This document shows positions 45,847 to 55,245 of a stretch of 64,000 bases of DNA, in pieces. Positions within the stretch are counted from its first letter, which is position 1, and every line of letters begins with the position of its first letter. The notes beneath the pieces were generated by a model, which was not told the DNA's origin, made no database searches, and worked only from the letters and a program-made list of their open reading frames with translations. The position numbers and the translations under genes were made by a program. The DNA comes from Bradyrhizobium betae (lineage in GTDB: Bacteria > Pseudomonadota > Alphaproteobacteria > Rhizobiales > Xanthobacteraceae), in contig NZ_CP044543.1 in assembly GCF_008932115.1 (NCBI RefSeq), positions 4,594,501 through 4,658,500 of the forward strand, in the 5' to 3' direction.

Positions 45847-46583
45847 CGACGAGCACATCCGAGCCGCTGCTGGCGCTGTCCAAGGTCAATACGTTCTACG
45901 GCCAGGCGCAGGTGCATTTCGACCTGTCGATCACGGTCGGCCGCGGCCATATCGTCTGCCTGCTCGGCGGCAACGCCAGCGGTAAATCGACCACGATGAA
46001 GATCATCCTCGGTCTGGTGAAGCCGCGCTCGGGCGATGTGACGTTCGATGGCGCCTCGCTGCTGGGGCTGACCACGCCGCAGATCGTCCGTCGCGGCATT
46101 GCCTCGGTGCCGGAGGCGCGGCGCCTCTTCGCCGACATGAGCGTGCGGGAAAACATCCTGATGGGCGCCTTCGTGCGCAACGACCGCGACGCGATCGCGC
46201 AGGATCTCGACAAGATGCTGACGCTGTTCCCCAAGCTCGGCCAGCGGCTGTCGCAGCGCGCCGGTTCGCTCTCCGGCGGCGAGCAGCAGATGGTGGCGAT
46301 GGCGCGCGCGCTGATGAGCCGCCCCCGGATGATCGTGATGGACGAGCCGACCATGGGCCTGTCGCCGCTCTATGTCGATCGCGTGCTGGAGCTGATCCGT
46401 ACCATCAACCAGGAGGGTGTCTCGGTCTTCATGGTCGAGCAGAACGCCAGCCTCGCGCTGGAGATCGCGCACGAGGCTTATGTGCTCCAGACCGGCAAGA
46501 TCGTGCTCTCCGGCCCGGCGCGCGCGTTGAAAGACGACCCCCGCATCCGCGACGCCTATCTCGGTGGTTCTGAGGCGGCGTAA
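45843..46583 (+). CDS. LivF-type ABC ATPase
   Basis: A 246-aa ATPase, second nucleotide-binding subunit of the transporter. The Walker A is GGNASGKST (43-50), less usual than the GRNGAGKTT of LivF but with the catalytic Lys present. The signature LSGGEQQMVAMARAL and Walker B MIVMDEPTMGLSP are standard. It overlaps the LivG-like gene by 4 nt and ends the operon; a hairpin follows at 46608. Confidence 0.92.
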   Translation: MTTSTSEPLLALSKVNTFYGQAQVHFDLSITVGRGHIVCLLGGNASGKSTTMKIILGLVKPRSGDVTFDGASLLGLTTPQIVRRGIASVPEARRLFADMSVRENILMGAFVRNDRDAIAQDLDKMLTLFPKLGQRLSQRAGSLSGGEQQMVAMARALMSRPRMIVMDEPTMGLSPLYVDRVLELIRTINQEGVSVFMVEQNASLALEIAHEAYVLQTGKIVLSGPARALKDDPRIRDAYLGGSEAA

Positions 46584-46607
46584 GGCGGTGCGCTGACGTC
46601 TCCACAT

Positions 46608-46638
46608 CGTCATGGCCCGGACAAGCCCGGGCATGACG
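46608..46638 (+). terminator. Hairpin after the transporter operon
   Basis: CGTCATGGCCCGG and CCCGGGCATGACG form an imperfect stem with a very short loop, 25 bp after the LivF stop. It lacks a T run and matches a rhizobial repeat style, so it may be a repeat that also acts as terminator. Confidence 0.45.
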
Positions 46639-46667
46639 ACACCCGGGACTAGCCAGTGTGATCATTC

Positions 46668-46682
46668 TATGAAAATATCATA
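46668..46682. promoter_or_regulatory. Dyad TATGA-N5-TCATA, possible metal-regulator operator
   Basis: TATGAAAATATCATA is a short perfect dyad in AT-rich DNA just 12 bp before the nickel/cobalt permease start. Its position and AT character fit an operator such as a Fur- or NikR-type site, but it does not match a consensus that I can quote exactly. Confidence 0.4.
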
Positions 46683-46693
46683 CCGCTGGCGCG

Positions 46694-47794
46694 ATGCAGC
46701 GTGCAGCGGACGGAATGATATTCGTGTCGAAATTGTCTTTGCGGGCGGTCGAGCCTGGTTTGGTGCTGCTGTTCGGCGGGCTCATCGCCGCCAACATCGC
46801 CGCGTGGATCTGGGCCTTCGCAACGTTCGGCGACCGGCCGACGGTGATGGCGACCGCGCTGCTCGCCTGGGTGTTCGGCCTGCGCCACGCCGTCGATGCC
46901 GACCACATCGCCGCCATCGACAATGTCGTGCGCAAGCTGATGCAGGCGGGGGGCGCGCCGCGCAGCGTCGGTCTCTATTTCGCGCTCGGGCATTCCACCG
47001 TGGTTGTGGTCGCGACCCTGCTGCTGGCGCTGGGCGTGGTGAGCCTCGGCGGCGACAGCCTGCTCAGGGAAATCGGCGGCTTCATCGGCACCTCGGTGTC
47101 GGCGCTGTTCCTGCTGGTGATCGCAGCCATCAATCTCGCCATCTTTGTCAGCCTGTGGCGGACATTTCGCATCGCACGCGAGCAGGGCGTTCACGACGCT
47201 GAAGGCCTCGAGGCGCTGCTCGAGAGCCGCGGTGTGCTCGCACGGCTGTTCGGCCCCATGTTTCGCCTGGTGACGAAGCCGCGGCACATGTATCCGCTCG
47301 GATTTCTGTTCGGGCTCGGTTTCGATACCGCGACCGAGATCGGCCTGCTCAGCATTTCCGCCGGTGAAGCTGCGCGCGGCGCTTCGTTCGCCGATATCCT
47401 GGTCTTTCCCGCGCTGTTCGCTGCCGGCATGGCGCTGGTCGACACCGCCGACTCCACGCTGATGGTGAGTGCCTATCGCTGGGCCTTCGTCGATCCCTTG
47501 CGCAAGCTCTGGTACAACCTCACCATCACCGGCGCCTCCGTCGCGGTGGCGCTGTTGATCGGCGGCATCGAGGCGCTTGGCCTGATCGCGGATCGCCTCG
47601 GCCTGTCCGGTGGCGTGTGGACGCTGGTCGATCATCTGAACGAGTCGCTTGCGAATGTCGGCTTCGCCGTGATTGCGCTGTTCATGGTCGCCTGGCTGGT
47701 CTCGGTCATGCTCTATCGCCGTATGTTTGCAGGCGATCGGCACCGCGCCGCGCCAAGGGGCGTGGAATGCACCGATGCGACTGAGGCGGCCTGA
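46694..47794 (+). CDS. Nickel/cobalt permease (NiCoT, HoxN/NixA family)
   Basis: A 366-aa membrane protein with eight or so spans and the family signature RHAVDADHIAAIDN (about residues 64-77), whose His/Asp residues bind Ni2+ or Co2+. Further motifs are LGHSTVVVVATLLLALG-type and LGFDTATEIGLLSISA. It imports Ni/Co at the inner membrane, for hydrogenase, urease or cobalamin enzymes. The ATG at 46715 is an alternative start. It overlaps the TonB-dependent receptor gene by 20 nt, so the pair forms a two-membrane uptake route. Confidence 0.92.
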   Translation: MQRAADGMIFVSKLSLRAVEPGLVLLFGGLIAANIAAWIWAFATFGDRPTVMATALLAWVFGLRHAVDADHIAAIDNVVRKLMQAGGAPRSVGLYFALGHSTVVVVATLLLALGVVSLGGDSLLREIGGFIGTSVSALFLLVIAAINLAIFVSLWRTFRIAREQGVHDAEGLEALLESRGVLARLFGPMFRLVTKPRHMYPLGFLFGLGFDTATEIGLLSISAGEAARGASFADILVFPALFAAGMALVDTADSTLMVSAYRWAFVDPLRKLWYNLTITGASVAVALLIGGIEALGLIADRLGLSGGVWTLVDHLNESLANVGFAVIALFMVAWLVSVMLYRRMFAGDRHRAAPRGVECTDATEAA

Positions 47795-50075
47795 TCTCGG
47801 TCGTCGCTGCGGCGCGCTGACGGCACTCCCGGCCTTCGTTCTTCTCGCGGATTGCAGCAAGGCTTTCGCGCAGAGCGGCAGTGCCTCGCGCGAGCTGCCG
47901 CCGATTCAGGTCACCGGCGGCGAGACGCAGCATCACAAGAAGCCGCCTGTGCCGCGACGCGCCGGCAAGCCGGCGGCGGCGAGCCGCAGCGTCGCTCGGC
48001 CGGCGCCAACGGATGTCGCCGGTGTCGCCTCCGGCGTGAAAGGCGCGCCAGGCATGGCGAGCGAGCTCACCGTCTCCGGCGAGGCAGTCAACGCGCGTCC
48101 CTTCACGCGGCCGGGCGAGGCGCTCGAAGCCGTGCCGGGGCTGATCGTGACCCAGCATTCCGGCGAGGGCAAAGCCAACCAGTATTTTCTACGCGGCTAT
48201 AATCTCGACCACGGCACCGATCTCGCGATCACCGTCGACGGCGTCCCCGTCAACATGCGCACGCACGCGCACGGCCAGGGCTATGCGGACCTGAACTGGC
48301 TGATCCCGGAAACCATCGCCGCGATCGACGTGCGCAAGGGACCTTACTTTCCCGACGAAGGCGATTTCGCCTCGGTCGGAAGCGTGCATATCGGCCTGAT
48401 CGACCGCACCAGGGGCCTCGCGCAAGTGACCGCGGGCAGCTTCGGTTATCGCCGCCTGCTCGGCATGGACTCCGCGAAAGTCGGCGACGGCGCGTTGCTC
48501 GTTGCCGGCGAGATCGGCAGCTATGACGGCCCCTGGGACAATCCGGACAAGGTGCGCAAGCTCAACGGCCTCCTGCGCTACAGCCAGGGCACCGCGACGG
48601 ACGGGGTGTCCGTCACCGGCATGGCCTACGCGAACAGATGGAATTCGACCGATCAGGTGCCGCAGCGCGCGATCACCGGTGGATTTTTGAATCGCTTCGG
48701 CTCGGAGGATCCGAGCGACGGCGGCAACACCAACCGCTTCGCGCTCTCGGGCCGCGTCGCGCAGAGCGACGATCTCGGCTCGTGGAAGGCCAATGCCTAT
48801 GTCGTGAAGAGCCAGCTCGATCTCTTCAACAATTTCACCTACTATCTCAGCGATCCCATGCTCGGCGACCAGTTCCACCAGCACGACGACCGCCTGATGG
48901 CGGGCGCGAACATCTCGCGCACGTTGAACGGCTCGTTCGCGGGCCTGCCGATGCAGACCACGATCGGCCTGCAATCGCGCTATGACGCGATCGATCTCGC
49001 GCTCACCAACACATTCCAGCGCGGCTTTCTCGCCAGCATCCGCAGCGACGAGGTCGCCGAGGGCAGCGTCGGCCTCTATGCCGAGAACACCGTGCGCTGG
49101 ACCGACTGGCTCAGGACCACGATCGGCTTGCGCGGTGATTATTACGCCGCTGACGTGACCTCGCTGTTCAACGCCGCCAATTCCGGCCGCGCCGATGCTG
49201 CGCTCGGCAGCCCGAAATTCCGGATGGTGCTTGGCCCGTTCAACCAGACCGAATTCTTCTTCGGTGCCGGCACCGGCATGCATTCCAACGACGCGCGCGG
49301 CGCGACCACGACGGAAGACCCGAGTGATCCCTCCACACGGCTGACACCGGCGCCGCTGCTGGTGCGCACGCGTGGCGCGGAGGTCGGCGTCCGCAGCAAG
49401 ATCGTTCCCGGCCTCGACAGCTCGCTCAGCCTTTTCATCCTCGACCAGGATTCCGAGATCCTGTTCTCCGGCGATGCCGGCGACACCTCGGCGACCCGCG
49501 CCAGCCGCCGCTACGGTTTCGAATGGACCAGCCATTATCGCCCGCGATCGTGGATCGACATCGACGCCGATCTCGCCATGACGCATGCGCGCTTTCGCGG
49601 CACCGACAGCGCGCAGGGAGAGGTCTACGCCTCGCTGGCCGGCTATCCGGAAGCGCAGATCGGCAATGCACCCGGCAATTACATTCCGAACGCGCCGGCG
49701 ATGGTGGCCTCGGCCGGCGTCACGCTCGGCGAGACGACCGGCTGGTACGGCTCCTTGCGCTGGCGCTATCTGGCGTCGAGCCCGCTGACGGAAGACAATG
49801 CATTCCGCTCGTCAGCGACCAGCATCTTCAACGGCCGCCTCGGCTATCGCACCGACAATGGCTGGCGCATCCAGCTCGACGTGCTCAATCTCTTCAACAC
49901 GCAGGCGAACCAGATCACCTATGCCTACGGTTCGCTGCTCAAGACCGACACGCTGTACACTCTCTGCACCGGCGGCGTCGCGCCGGCGTCGGTCTGCCGG
50001 AACGGCGTGATGGATTACGTGCTGCACCCGGTCGAGCCGCTGACGTTCCGTCTGACGGTGGCCGGGGTGTTCTAG
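47775..50075 (+). CDS. TonB-dependent receptor paired with the Ni/Co permease
   Basis: A 766-aa outer-membrane receptor; the ATG at 47775 gives a signal peptide (ALTALPAFVLLADCSKAFAQ). A His/Lys/Pro-rich segment (TQHHKKPPVPRRAGKP) follows, then a plug domain (PGLIVTQHSGEGKANQYFLR; NLDHGTDLAITVDGVPVNMR) and the barrel, ending in LTFRLTVAGVF with terminal Phe. No clear TonB box is seen, though the segment near ELPPIQVTG is a candidate. The overlap with the NiCoT gene suggests that it brings nickel or cobalt (perhaps chelated) across the outer membrane. Confidence 0.88.
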   Translation: MRLRRPDLGRRCGALTALPAFVLLADCSKAFAQSGSASRELPPIQVTGGETQHHKKPPVPRRAGKPAAASRSVARPAPTDVAGVASGVKGAPGMASELTVSGEAVNARPFTRPGEALEAVPGLIVTQHSGEGKANQYFLRGYNLDHGTDLAITVDGVPVNMRTHAHGQGYADLNWLIPETIAAIDVRKGPYFPDEGDFASVGSVHIGLIDRTRGLAQVTAGSFGYRRLLGMDSAKVGDGALLVAGEIGSYDGPWDNPDKVRKLNGLLRYSQGTATDGVSVTGMAYANRWNSTDQVPQRAITGGFLNRFGSEDPSDGGNTNRFALSGRVAQSDDLGSWKANAYVVKSQLDLFNNFTYYLSDPMLGDQFHQHDDRLMAGANISRTLNGSFAGLPMQTTIGLQSRYDAIDLALTNTFQRGFLASIRSDEVAEGSVGLYAENTVRWTDWLRTTIGLRGDYYAADVTSLFNAANSGRADAALGSPKFRMVLGPFNQTEFFFGAGTGMHSNDARGATTTEDPSDPSTRLTPAPLLVRTRGAEVGVRSKIVPGLDSSLSLFILDQDSEILFSGDAGDTSATRASRRYGFEWTSHYRPRSWIDIDADLAMTHARFRGTDSAQGEVYASLAGYPEAQIGNAPGNYIPNAPAMVASAGVTLGETTGWYGSLRWRYLASSPLTEDNAFRSSATSIFNGRLGYRTDNGWRIQLDVLNLFNTQANQITYAYGSLLKTDTLYTLCTGGVAPASVCRNGVMDYVLHPVEPLTFRLTVAGVF

Positions 50076-51580
50076 GCCGGCGCGGTGCTCTGCGCCGGCT
50101 CCGCCGGCAGATCGTCGCCATTGGGATCGCCCGGCGCCGTGGCCCAGGCCAGTTCCACCAGCGTCACGAACCTGCGGCCTGCGCCGTCGAGCTGGCAGAC
50201 GATCAAGCCCTGCTCCTCCATGTAGCCGAGCAAACGCTGCGCCCGGCGCAGCGAATGCGAGCCGTAGGCGCGGGCGATCGCGGCGTCGCCGGGGCAGGGC
50301 CAGCCTTCCTTCGCCGCGCGCGCGATCATCATGAACACGCCCTGCATATCGTCGGGCAGGATCGAGGCGCGCAGCGAGACGTCCTGCCAGGCGTCGTCCT
50401 CGGCATGCTCGGCGCCGAGCCCGGCGCGCGCGCGAGTCAGCATGCGGCGGAATTCGGTGAGGTGAGGCACCGCGGAGCCGAGCCCTTCGATGCGGCAGCG
50501 AACCACGAACTCCTGGTAGAGCACGCCGACGGCGCGGAAGCCGGCATCGGGTTCGGCGAGCACCGCGCGAAGCGTCCGATCCACGCGCTCGCGCCGTTCC
50601 GCGAGCTCTTCCGCACTGACCGGCACCTCGACCATTTCGGGCCCGATGTCCGGCGCGGCTGCCTTCGCGGCGCGGAGCTGTTCGAGCAGATCCGGTGCGG
50701 GCCGGCGCTGCGGCCGGCTGGCATCGGGCGGCGGCGCGGCCAGGATCACGGCGCGCATGTCCGCGAGCGCCTCCGGCAGCGGCATCAGCCGCGGCGTCGA
50801 GTTGCGCGCATGGGTGTCGGTCGGTCCGATATTCAAGCGCAGCGGACGGCGCGACAGCGCAGGTCCCAGCGCCATGAACTGTCCGCGCTCGAGATCGCGA
50901 AAGGCTTCCGCCTGCCGCCGCTCCATGCCGAGCAGGTCGGCGGCGCGCGCCATGTCGATGTCGAGGAAGGTGCGGCCCATCAGGAAGTTGGAGGCTTCCG
51001 CCGCGACGTTCTTGGCGAGCTTGGCGAGGCGCTGGGTCGCGATGATGCCGGCGAGCCCGCGCTTGCGGCCGCGGCACATCAGATTGGTCATCGCGCCGAG
51101 CGACAGTTTGCGCGCTTCGTCCGAGACTTCGCCCGCGACTGCGGGTGCGAACAGCTGCGCCTCGTCCACCACCACCAGCATCGGATACCAGTGGTCGCGG
51201 TCGACGTCGAACAGGCCGCCGAGGAACGCCGCCGCCCGCCGCATCTGGTTCTCGGCGTCGAGACCTTCGAGATTGAGCACGGTGGAGACGCGATGCAGCC
51301 GGGCGCGCTCGCCGGCGATCTGAAGGCCGCGCTCGGTGTGATCCTCGGCCTCGATCACCAGATGGCCGAAACGCTCGGCCAGCGTGACGAAATCGCCTTC
51401 GGGGTCGATGATGGCCTGCTGCACCCAGGGCGCGCTCTGCTCCAGCAGCCGGCGCAGCAGATGCGACTTGCCGGAGCCTGAATTGCCCTGCACCAGAAGG
51501 CGGGTCGCCAGCAGTTCCTCGAGGTCCATGGCCGCCACGGCGCCCGCCGTGGTCTGCCCCATCTCGATCGCAACCGTCAT
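50072..51580 (-). CDS. DUF87/HerA-like ATPase
   Basis: A 502-aa ATPase from the ATG at 51580. It shows Walker A QGNSGSGKSH at 31-40, PEGDF at 60-64, Walker B MLVVVDEAQLFAP at 134-146, and IIATQRLAKLAKN, the HerA-type arginine region. The C-terminal ~200 residues include a winged-helix-like part (AIARAYGSHSLRRAQRLLGY). HerA/DUF87 ATPases move DNA or take part in defence and repair; nothing near gives a partner nuclease. It is convergent with the TonB receptor, overlapping by 4 nt, and is preceded by the YkgJ-like gene. Confidence 0.8.
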   Translation of the reverse strand: MTVAIEMGQTTAGAVAAMDLEELLATRLLVQGNSGSGKSHLLRRLLEQSAPWVQQAIIDPEGDFVTLAERFGHLVIEAEDHTERGLQIAGERARLHRVSTVLNLEGLDAENQMRRAAAFLGGLFDVDRDHWYPMLVVVDEAQLFAPAVAGEVSDEARKLSLGAMTNLMCRGRKRGLAGIIATQRLAKLAKNVAAEASNFLMGRTFLDIDMARAADLLGMERRQAEAFRDLERGQFMALGPALSRRPLRLNIGPTDTHARNSTPRLMPLPEALADMRAVILAAPPPDASRPQRRPAPDLLEQLRAAKAAAPDIGPEMVEVPVSAEELAERRERVDRTLRAVLAEPDAGFRAVGVLYQEFVVRCRIEGLGSAVPHLTEFRRMLTRARAGLGAEHAEDDAWQDVSLRASILPDDMQGVFMMIARAAKEGWPCPGDAAIARAYGSHSLRRAQRLLGYMEEQGLIVCQLDGAGRRFVTLVELAWATAPGDPNGDDLPAEPAQSTAPA

Positions 51581-51684
51581 GTCCCGACTCAAGGCCCCAT
51601 CATTCGCGGACAGGGGCTTATCAACCCGGCCGGGGCGCGTCGAGCACAACAGCGCGAATCAGGACGCGTTGCCCACGGTGGCGT

Positions 51685-52503
51685 TCAGGCGTGACCGGAC
51701 AGCCGCAGAAGCGCGGGCCGGTAGGGGGCTTGCGGATCGTCGTCCTCGTTCCCGGGGATGACGCAGGACCCGAACTCCTGCCCGATCCGCTCGATCTCGG
51801 CGATGCGCTCGTGCAGCCGCTGCAGATGGTCCTGCGACGTCGCCTTCCAGAACCGGAACGTGTCGGCCGTGAGCGGCAGGAACGCGGTGCCGAACAGCGT
51901 CGGCTCTGGAACGACGGTGCGTCCGAGCAGCAGGAATCTGTTGGCGCCTGAGACGATGAGGGTCGCGTAGCCGCGGTTGCCGATTCGCCTGATGCCGTTG
52001 AGCGACCATTCGGCGAGCTTGCTGAAATACGGCTCCTCGCGCCAGCGATCGGGGCAATGATCGTCAACGGTGACGTTGACCGCGTCCTGGCTGAAATGCA
52101 CGATGATGCCCGATGTCGCCGGAAACCATTCGTCGTCGAGATGGCCTTGCAGCCAGGCGCAGACGAACGACCGGCACATCTGCGGACGGCGGTCGTAGAT
52201 GGTGCAGCCGGTGCCCGTCTGCCAATGCCGGCAAAGCTGGTTCACCGGCTTGTCGACGGCCGCCACCTCCAGCACATCGCAGCAGGCGTTGCACGATCCG
52301 CATTGCCTCGTATTGGGCGCCGTCTTCGGCAGGCCGGTCGCGCGAAAACCCTGGCCGTCGCGGACCAGCAGCTTCTGCTTCTCCAGCGCGCTCAGCGCAC
52401 GCTCGATCTTGAGACGAGACAGTCCGGTGGCGTCGATCACGCCCTTCATCGTCGTCGCGCCTGCCTCTACCGCGCGGACGACGCTCCGCATCGCCTGGTC
52501 CAT
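51685..52503 (-). CDS. YkgJ-family cysteine-cluster protein with N-terminal HTH
   Basis: A 272-aa protein. Residues ~5-50 look like a helix-turn-helix (VIDATGLSRLKIERALSALE). Next comes a Cys cluster, CGSCNACC (68-75) with Cys91, Cys100, Cys110 and Cys115 (CRHWQTGTGCTIYDRRPQMC), which fits a zinc- or iron-chelating YkgJ/UPF0153-type domain. The C-terminal ~130 residues are unassigned. It is 104 bp upstream of the HerA-like gene on the same strand. Confidence 0.78.
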   Translation of the reverse strand: MDQAMRSVVRAVEAGATTMKGVIDATGLSRLKIERALSALEKQKLLVRDGQGFRATGLPKTAPNTRQCGSCNACCDVLEVAAVDKPVNQLCRHWQTGTGCTIYDRRPQMCRSFVCAWLQGHLDDEWFPATSGIIVHFSQDAVNVTVDDHCPDRWREEPYFSKLAEWSLNGIRRIGNRGYATLIVSGANRFLLLGRTVVPEPTLFGTAFLPLTADTFRFWKATSQDHLQRLHERIAEIERIGQEFGSCVIPGNEDDDPQAPYRPALLRLSGHA

Positions 52504-53027
52504 TCTTGTTGTTCTTGTTTGTTGGTCTTGGGCTTCTGTGTTTTGGCTGACTGTCGAGCTCCGGTTCTGGAACTCATTCGCCGCGGAACGGCATCCAGAT
52601 CACGTTGCGTCGAGGGATAATTCGGCAGGCGCATGTTGCTCGCGTGTTTCCGCGAGACAAGACAACGAGCCTGCCACGCACGCATGCGGCGCTTGCGCAA
52701 ATGCAGGATCACGCGCGAGGCGTGAGACTTGATTCCCTCGCGCGACGACGCTCGGTCATGCGCGCATCGCTTCATTTCGGGCGTAAACACGCCGGTTTCG
52801 CGTTGTCTCGCGTCGAGATATGACGAGCAACATGCATTCGTCTCACGCAGTCGTGATATTTGCGATGGAGCGCAGCAGTCGCGCGCGCACGACACGTTCG
52901 CGTGATCGAAGCGCGGGCGAAGACTATCGCGTCGCGCGTTGCTTGCGCGTCACACCGGGAACTGTCTGCGGCCTCGTCGCATGACACAGATCAAAGGCGG
53001 CCGGCCGCGAGCCTGCTATCTGACTGT
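52504..53027. other. Gene-free stretch
   Basis: About 520 bp, rich in CGCG-type runs, between divergent genes. I find no convincing frame, repeat or structure; it must hold two promoters. Confidence 0.35.
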
Positions 53028-53612
53028 ATGAGTTTTCTGACCTTCTTCGCGGCGACCTATTTCCTGCTGGCAGTGCCTGGGCCGACCAACACCTTGCTCG
53101 CGACATCGGGCGCAGGGATCGGCATCGCGCGCTCGCTTCACCTGCTTGCCGCGGAGCTGTGTGGCTATCTGCTGTCGATTGTGCTGCTGCGGACGGCGCT
53201 CGGTCCGATCGTCAGCGATATTCCGCTTGCGGCTGTCGTGCTCCGCGTCGCGGTGACGATCTACATCCTGTGCCTCGCCGTCATGCTCTGGCGCGTCAAT
53301 ACACGCGAGCTGCGTGACGGTGCTGCGGTGACGTTCGGCCAGGTGCTGCTGACGACCCTGCTGAACCCGAAGGCGCTGGTCTTCGCCTTCCTGCTTCTGC
53401 CGCTCCAAATCGGGCCGCTCGAACTGCTGCCGTGGCTCGGGATGATCGCGCTTCAGATCCTCACGGCCGGGGCGGCATGGATCGCATTGGGCGCAACACT
53501 CGGCCGCGGCGCGCGCCGGCTTGGGCACCCCGAGATCGTGACGCGGATCGGCGCGGTTACGCTGGTCGCGGTCACCGGCCTGATCTGGATCCAGTCATTT
53601 CTCAGCGCGTGA
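53028..53612 (+). CDS. LysE-family exporter
   Basis: A 194-aa membrane protein starting at ATG 53028 (MSFLTFFAATYFLLAVPGPT), preferred over longer frames because the family begins here. PGPTNTLLATSGAGIGIARS is the LysE/RhtB-type signature, and VLLTTLLNPKALVFAFLLLP is the second conserved segment. Six spans are likely. Such proteins export amino acids or related metabolites. Confidence 0.85.
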   Translation: MSFLTFFAATYFLLAVPGPTNTLLATSGAGIGIARSLHLLAAELCGYLLSIVLLRTALGPIVSDIPLAAVVLRVAVTIYILCLAVMLWRVNTRELRDGAAVTFGQVLLTTLLNPKALVFAFLLLPLQIGPLELLPWLGMIALQILTAGAAWIALGATLGRGARRLGHPEIVTRIGAVTLVAVTGLIWIQSFLSA

Positions 53613-53648
53613 GCGCCAAAGCTGTTCGACGGGAGCAGGAGCTGCGCG

Positions 53649-54713
53649 CTACTGCGCGCCCGATCCGCCTTGCACGATCTTCTCGTTCAGCTTCAGGTCC
53701 ACGGTCTCGACCGTGCGGTCGATCTCGGCATTCGGCACGCCGAGCTGATGCGAGATCAACTTCACCAGCAGGTCGACGCGCTCGATGAAGGGCGCGCCGC
53801 TCGCGACCGCGCGCGCGGCCGATGACGGCTTGAGCAGGCTTTCGGCGGCCTTGGCGTATTTGGCGAACGGCACCTGGTCCTGCGGATCGGCGCCGAGCCG
53901 CCGGGCGATCGCGTCGACGTGCTCGTAGATCGTCTGCGAGCGCTTGAGATCGCCGTGCACGGCGTCGCGGATCGATTGCGGTTCATGCGGCGTGATGCAG
54001 CGGTAATTGCCGGTGAGGAGCATCGACCATTTCGCCAGCGGCACGAACAGCGAGTCGAAAACTTTCAGCTTCACCGGCACGTCGTGGCCGTCGAGCGTCA
54101 CCGCGTCGATGTCGGCCTCGAGCTCGCGCAGCATCGTGTTGTGTTTCTCGTCGGCGAATACCGATGCCTTGAAATTGGTGGGCAGGCCGACATGGAGCAC
54201 GTTCGCGGCTTCCTCCGGCGGACGGAAGGCCTGCGGGTCGGGCGAGCACAGCGTCACCAGCCCCGGCTCGAAACGCTCCCACACTTGCGCATTGGTGTAG
54301 GCCTCTTCGAGGTCCATGCCTGCGAGCGCCGGGATTCGCTTCAGATAGGGCAACGGCGGCATGTTCATGATCGACAGGCACGGCAGCTTGGCCGCGGCGA
54401 TCTTGATCATGAGAACGCGGACCGTGTGGTTGGTGTACTGCGGCTCCTGCATCGCAAGGCCGACCATGTCGTAGCGGGACAGGTCGACATCGGCCGGCGT
54501 CACGGCGTCGAGCTTGCCGGGCAGGTCGCGTGAGAAGATGGCGCGGTGCACGGCTTCGTCGCGCAACTTGATGCGCACCTCGGTACCATCGCGATTGATC
54601 AGCTCCGCGGTCCTGGCGCGGCAAACCAGGGTCACGTTGTGCCCCGCCATCAGGAGCTTCGTGCCCAGCAGCGAGCCGTAGGAAGCCCCGAGAATCAGGA
54701 TGTTGCGCGCCAT
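53649..54713 (-). CDS. Ketopantoate-reductase-like dehydrogenase
   Basis: A 354-aa protein; the ATG at 54713 starts MARNILILGASYGSLLGTKL, a Rossmann dinucleotide-binding loop (GASYGSLLG, a relaxed GxGxxG). The rest resembles 2-dehydropantoate 2-reductase-type proteins in overall layout, with SLFVPLAKWSMLLTGNYRCI in the C-terminal helical part. The relaxed loop suggests a divergent substrate, and panE function is not certain. Convergent with the LysE-type gene. Confidence 0.72.
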   Translation of the reverse strand: MARNILILGASYGSLLGTKLLMAGHNVTLVCRARTAELINRDGTEVRIKLRDEAVHRAIFSRDLPGKLDAVTPADVDLSRYDMVGLAMQEPQYTNHTVRVLMIKIAAAKLPCLSIMNMPPLPYLKRIPALAGMDLEEAYTNAQVWERFEPGLVTLCSPDPQAFRPPEEAANVLHVGLPTNFKASVFADEKHNTMLRELEADIDAVTLDGHDVPVKLKVFDSLFVPLAKWSMLLTGNYRCITPHEPQSIRDAVHGDLKRSQTIYEHVDAIARRLGADPQDQVPFAKYAKAAESLLKPSSAARAVASGAPFIERVDLLVKLISHQLGVPNAEIDRTVETVDLKLNEKIVQGGSGAQ

Positions 54714-55245
54714 GTTTCGTCCCTTTGAGAAATTGTGCTGATTTTTTTGAGCCCCGGCCGTCGTCCAGGGGCGAATTGCCGGCATCTAAAGCGAACTGCC
54801 CCTGGATGGCAACTGGGATAATGCATACAAGAAGACGCCCGGAATATTCCGTGACCCGGATGCAACGTGGCGGTCCGGGAAGGTCGATCAGGGTGGCGAA
54901 AGCCCCATTCGTCCAGCAGGCCACGGCCCTTGCGAAGAGCCACTTCCGATTGGCAGAAATTCGGATTTACGTTATTTTAGCGCATTGAGAGGTGTCATCA
55001 TACGTCGTCATGTCTCGCGTGCGGTTGAGTGACGCTGACGATTCCCGTCATGAGTTTGTTCCGCCAGATCGACATTACGCATCGATGAAGCGGCAATCGG
55101 CCGCATTTATTTCCGTATCGTGCATTCACAATGACGGCCTACACAGGGATGCCTCATCCGTCGGCAAATGAAGTATTTTTTAGTCGTCAACCGCAACAAA
55201 AAACTACAAAGCCGGCGGCGCAAAAGTGGCAGAGTGGGCGCATGA
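54714..55245. other. Gene-free stretch
   Basis: About 530 bp upstream of the small peptide gene, AT-richer near 55080-55205 (TTTATTTCCG, AGTATTTTTTAGTCG). It probably carries promoters; no gene, repeat or strong dyad is recognised. Confidence 0.35.

Noticed and set aside
46584..46693. Cobalamin riboswitch before the Ni/Co permease
   Set aside because: No B12-box-like core and only 110 bp available; the dyad at 46668 is a simpler explanation.
48189..49586. 465-aa minus-strand ORF and the long plus-strand ORF at 49523-51481
   Set aside because: Both are shadows of the TonB receptor and HerA-like genes.
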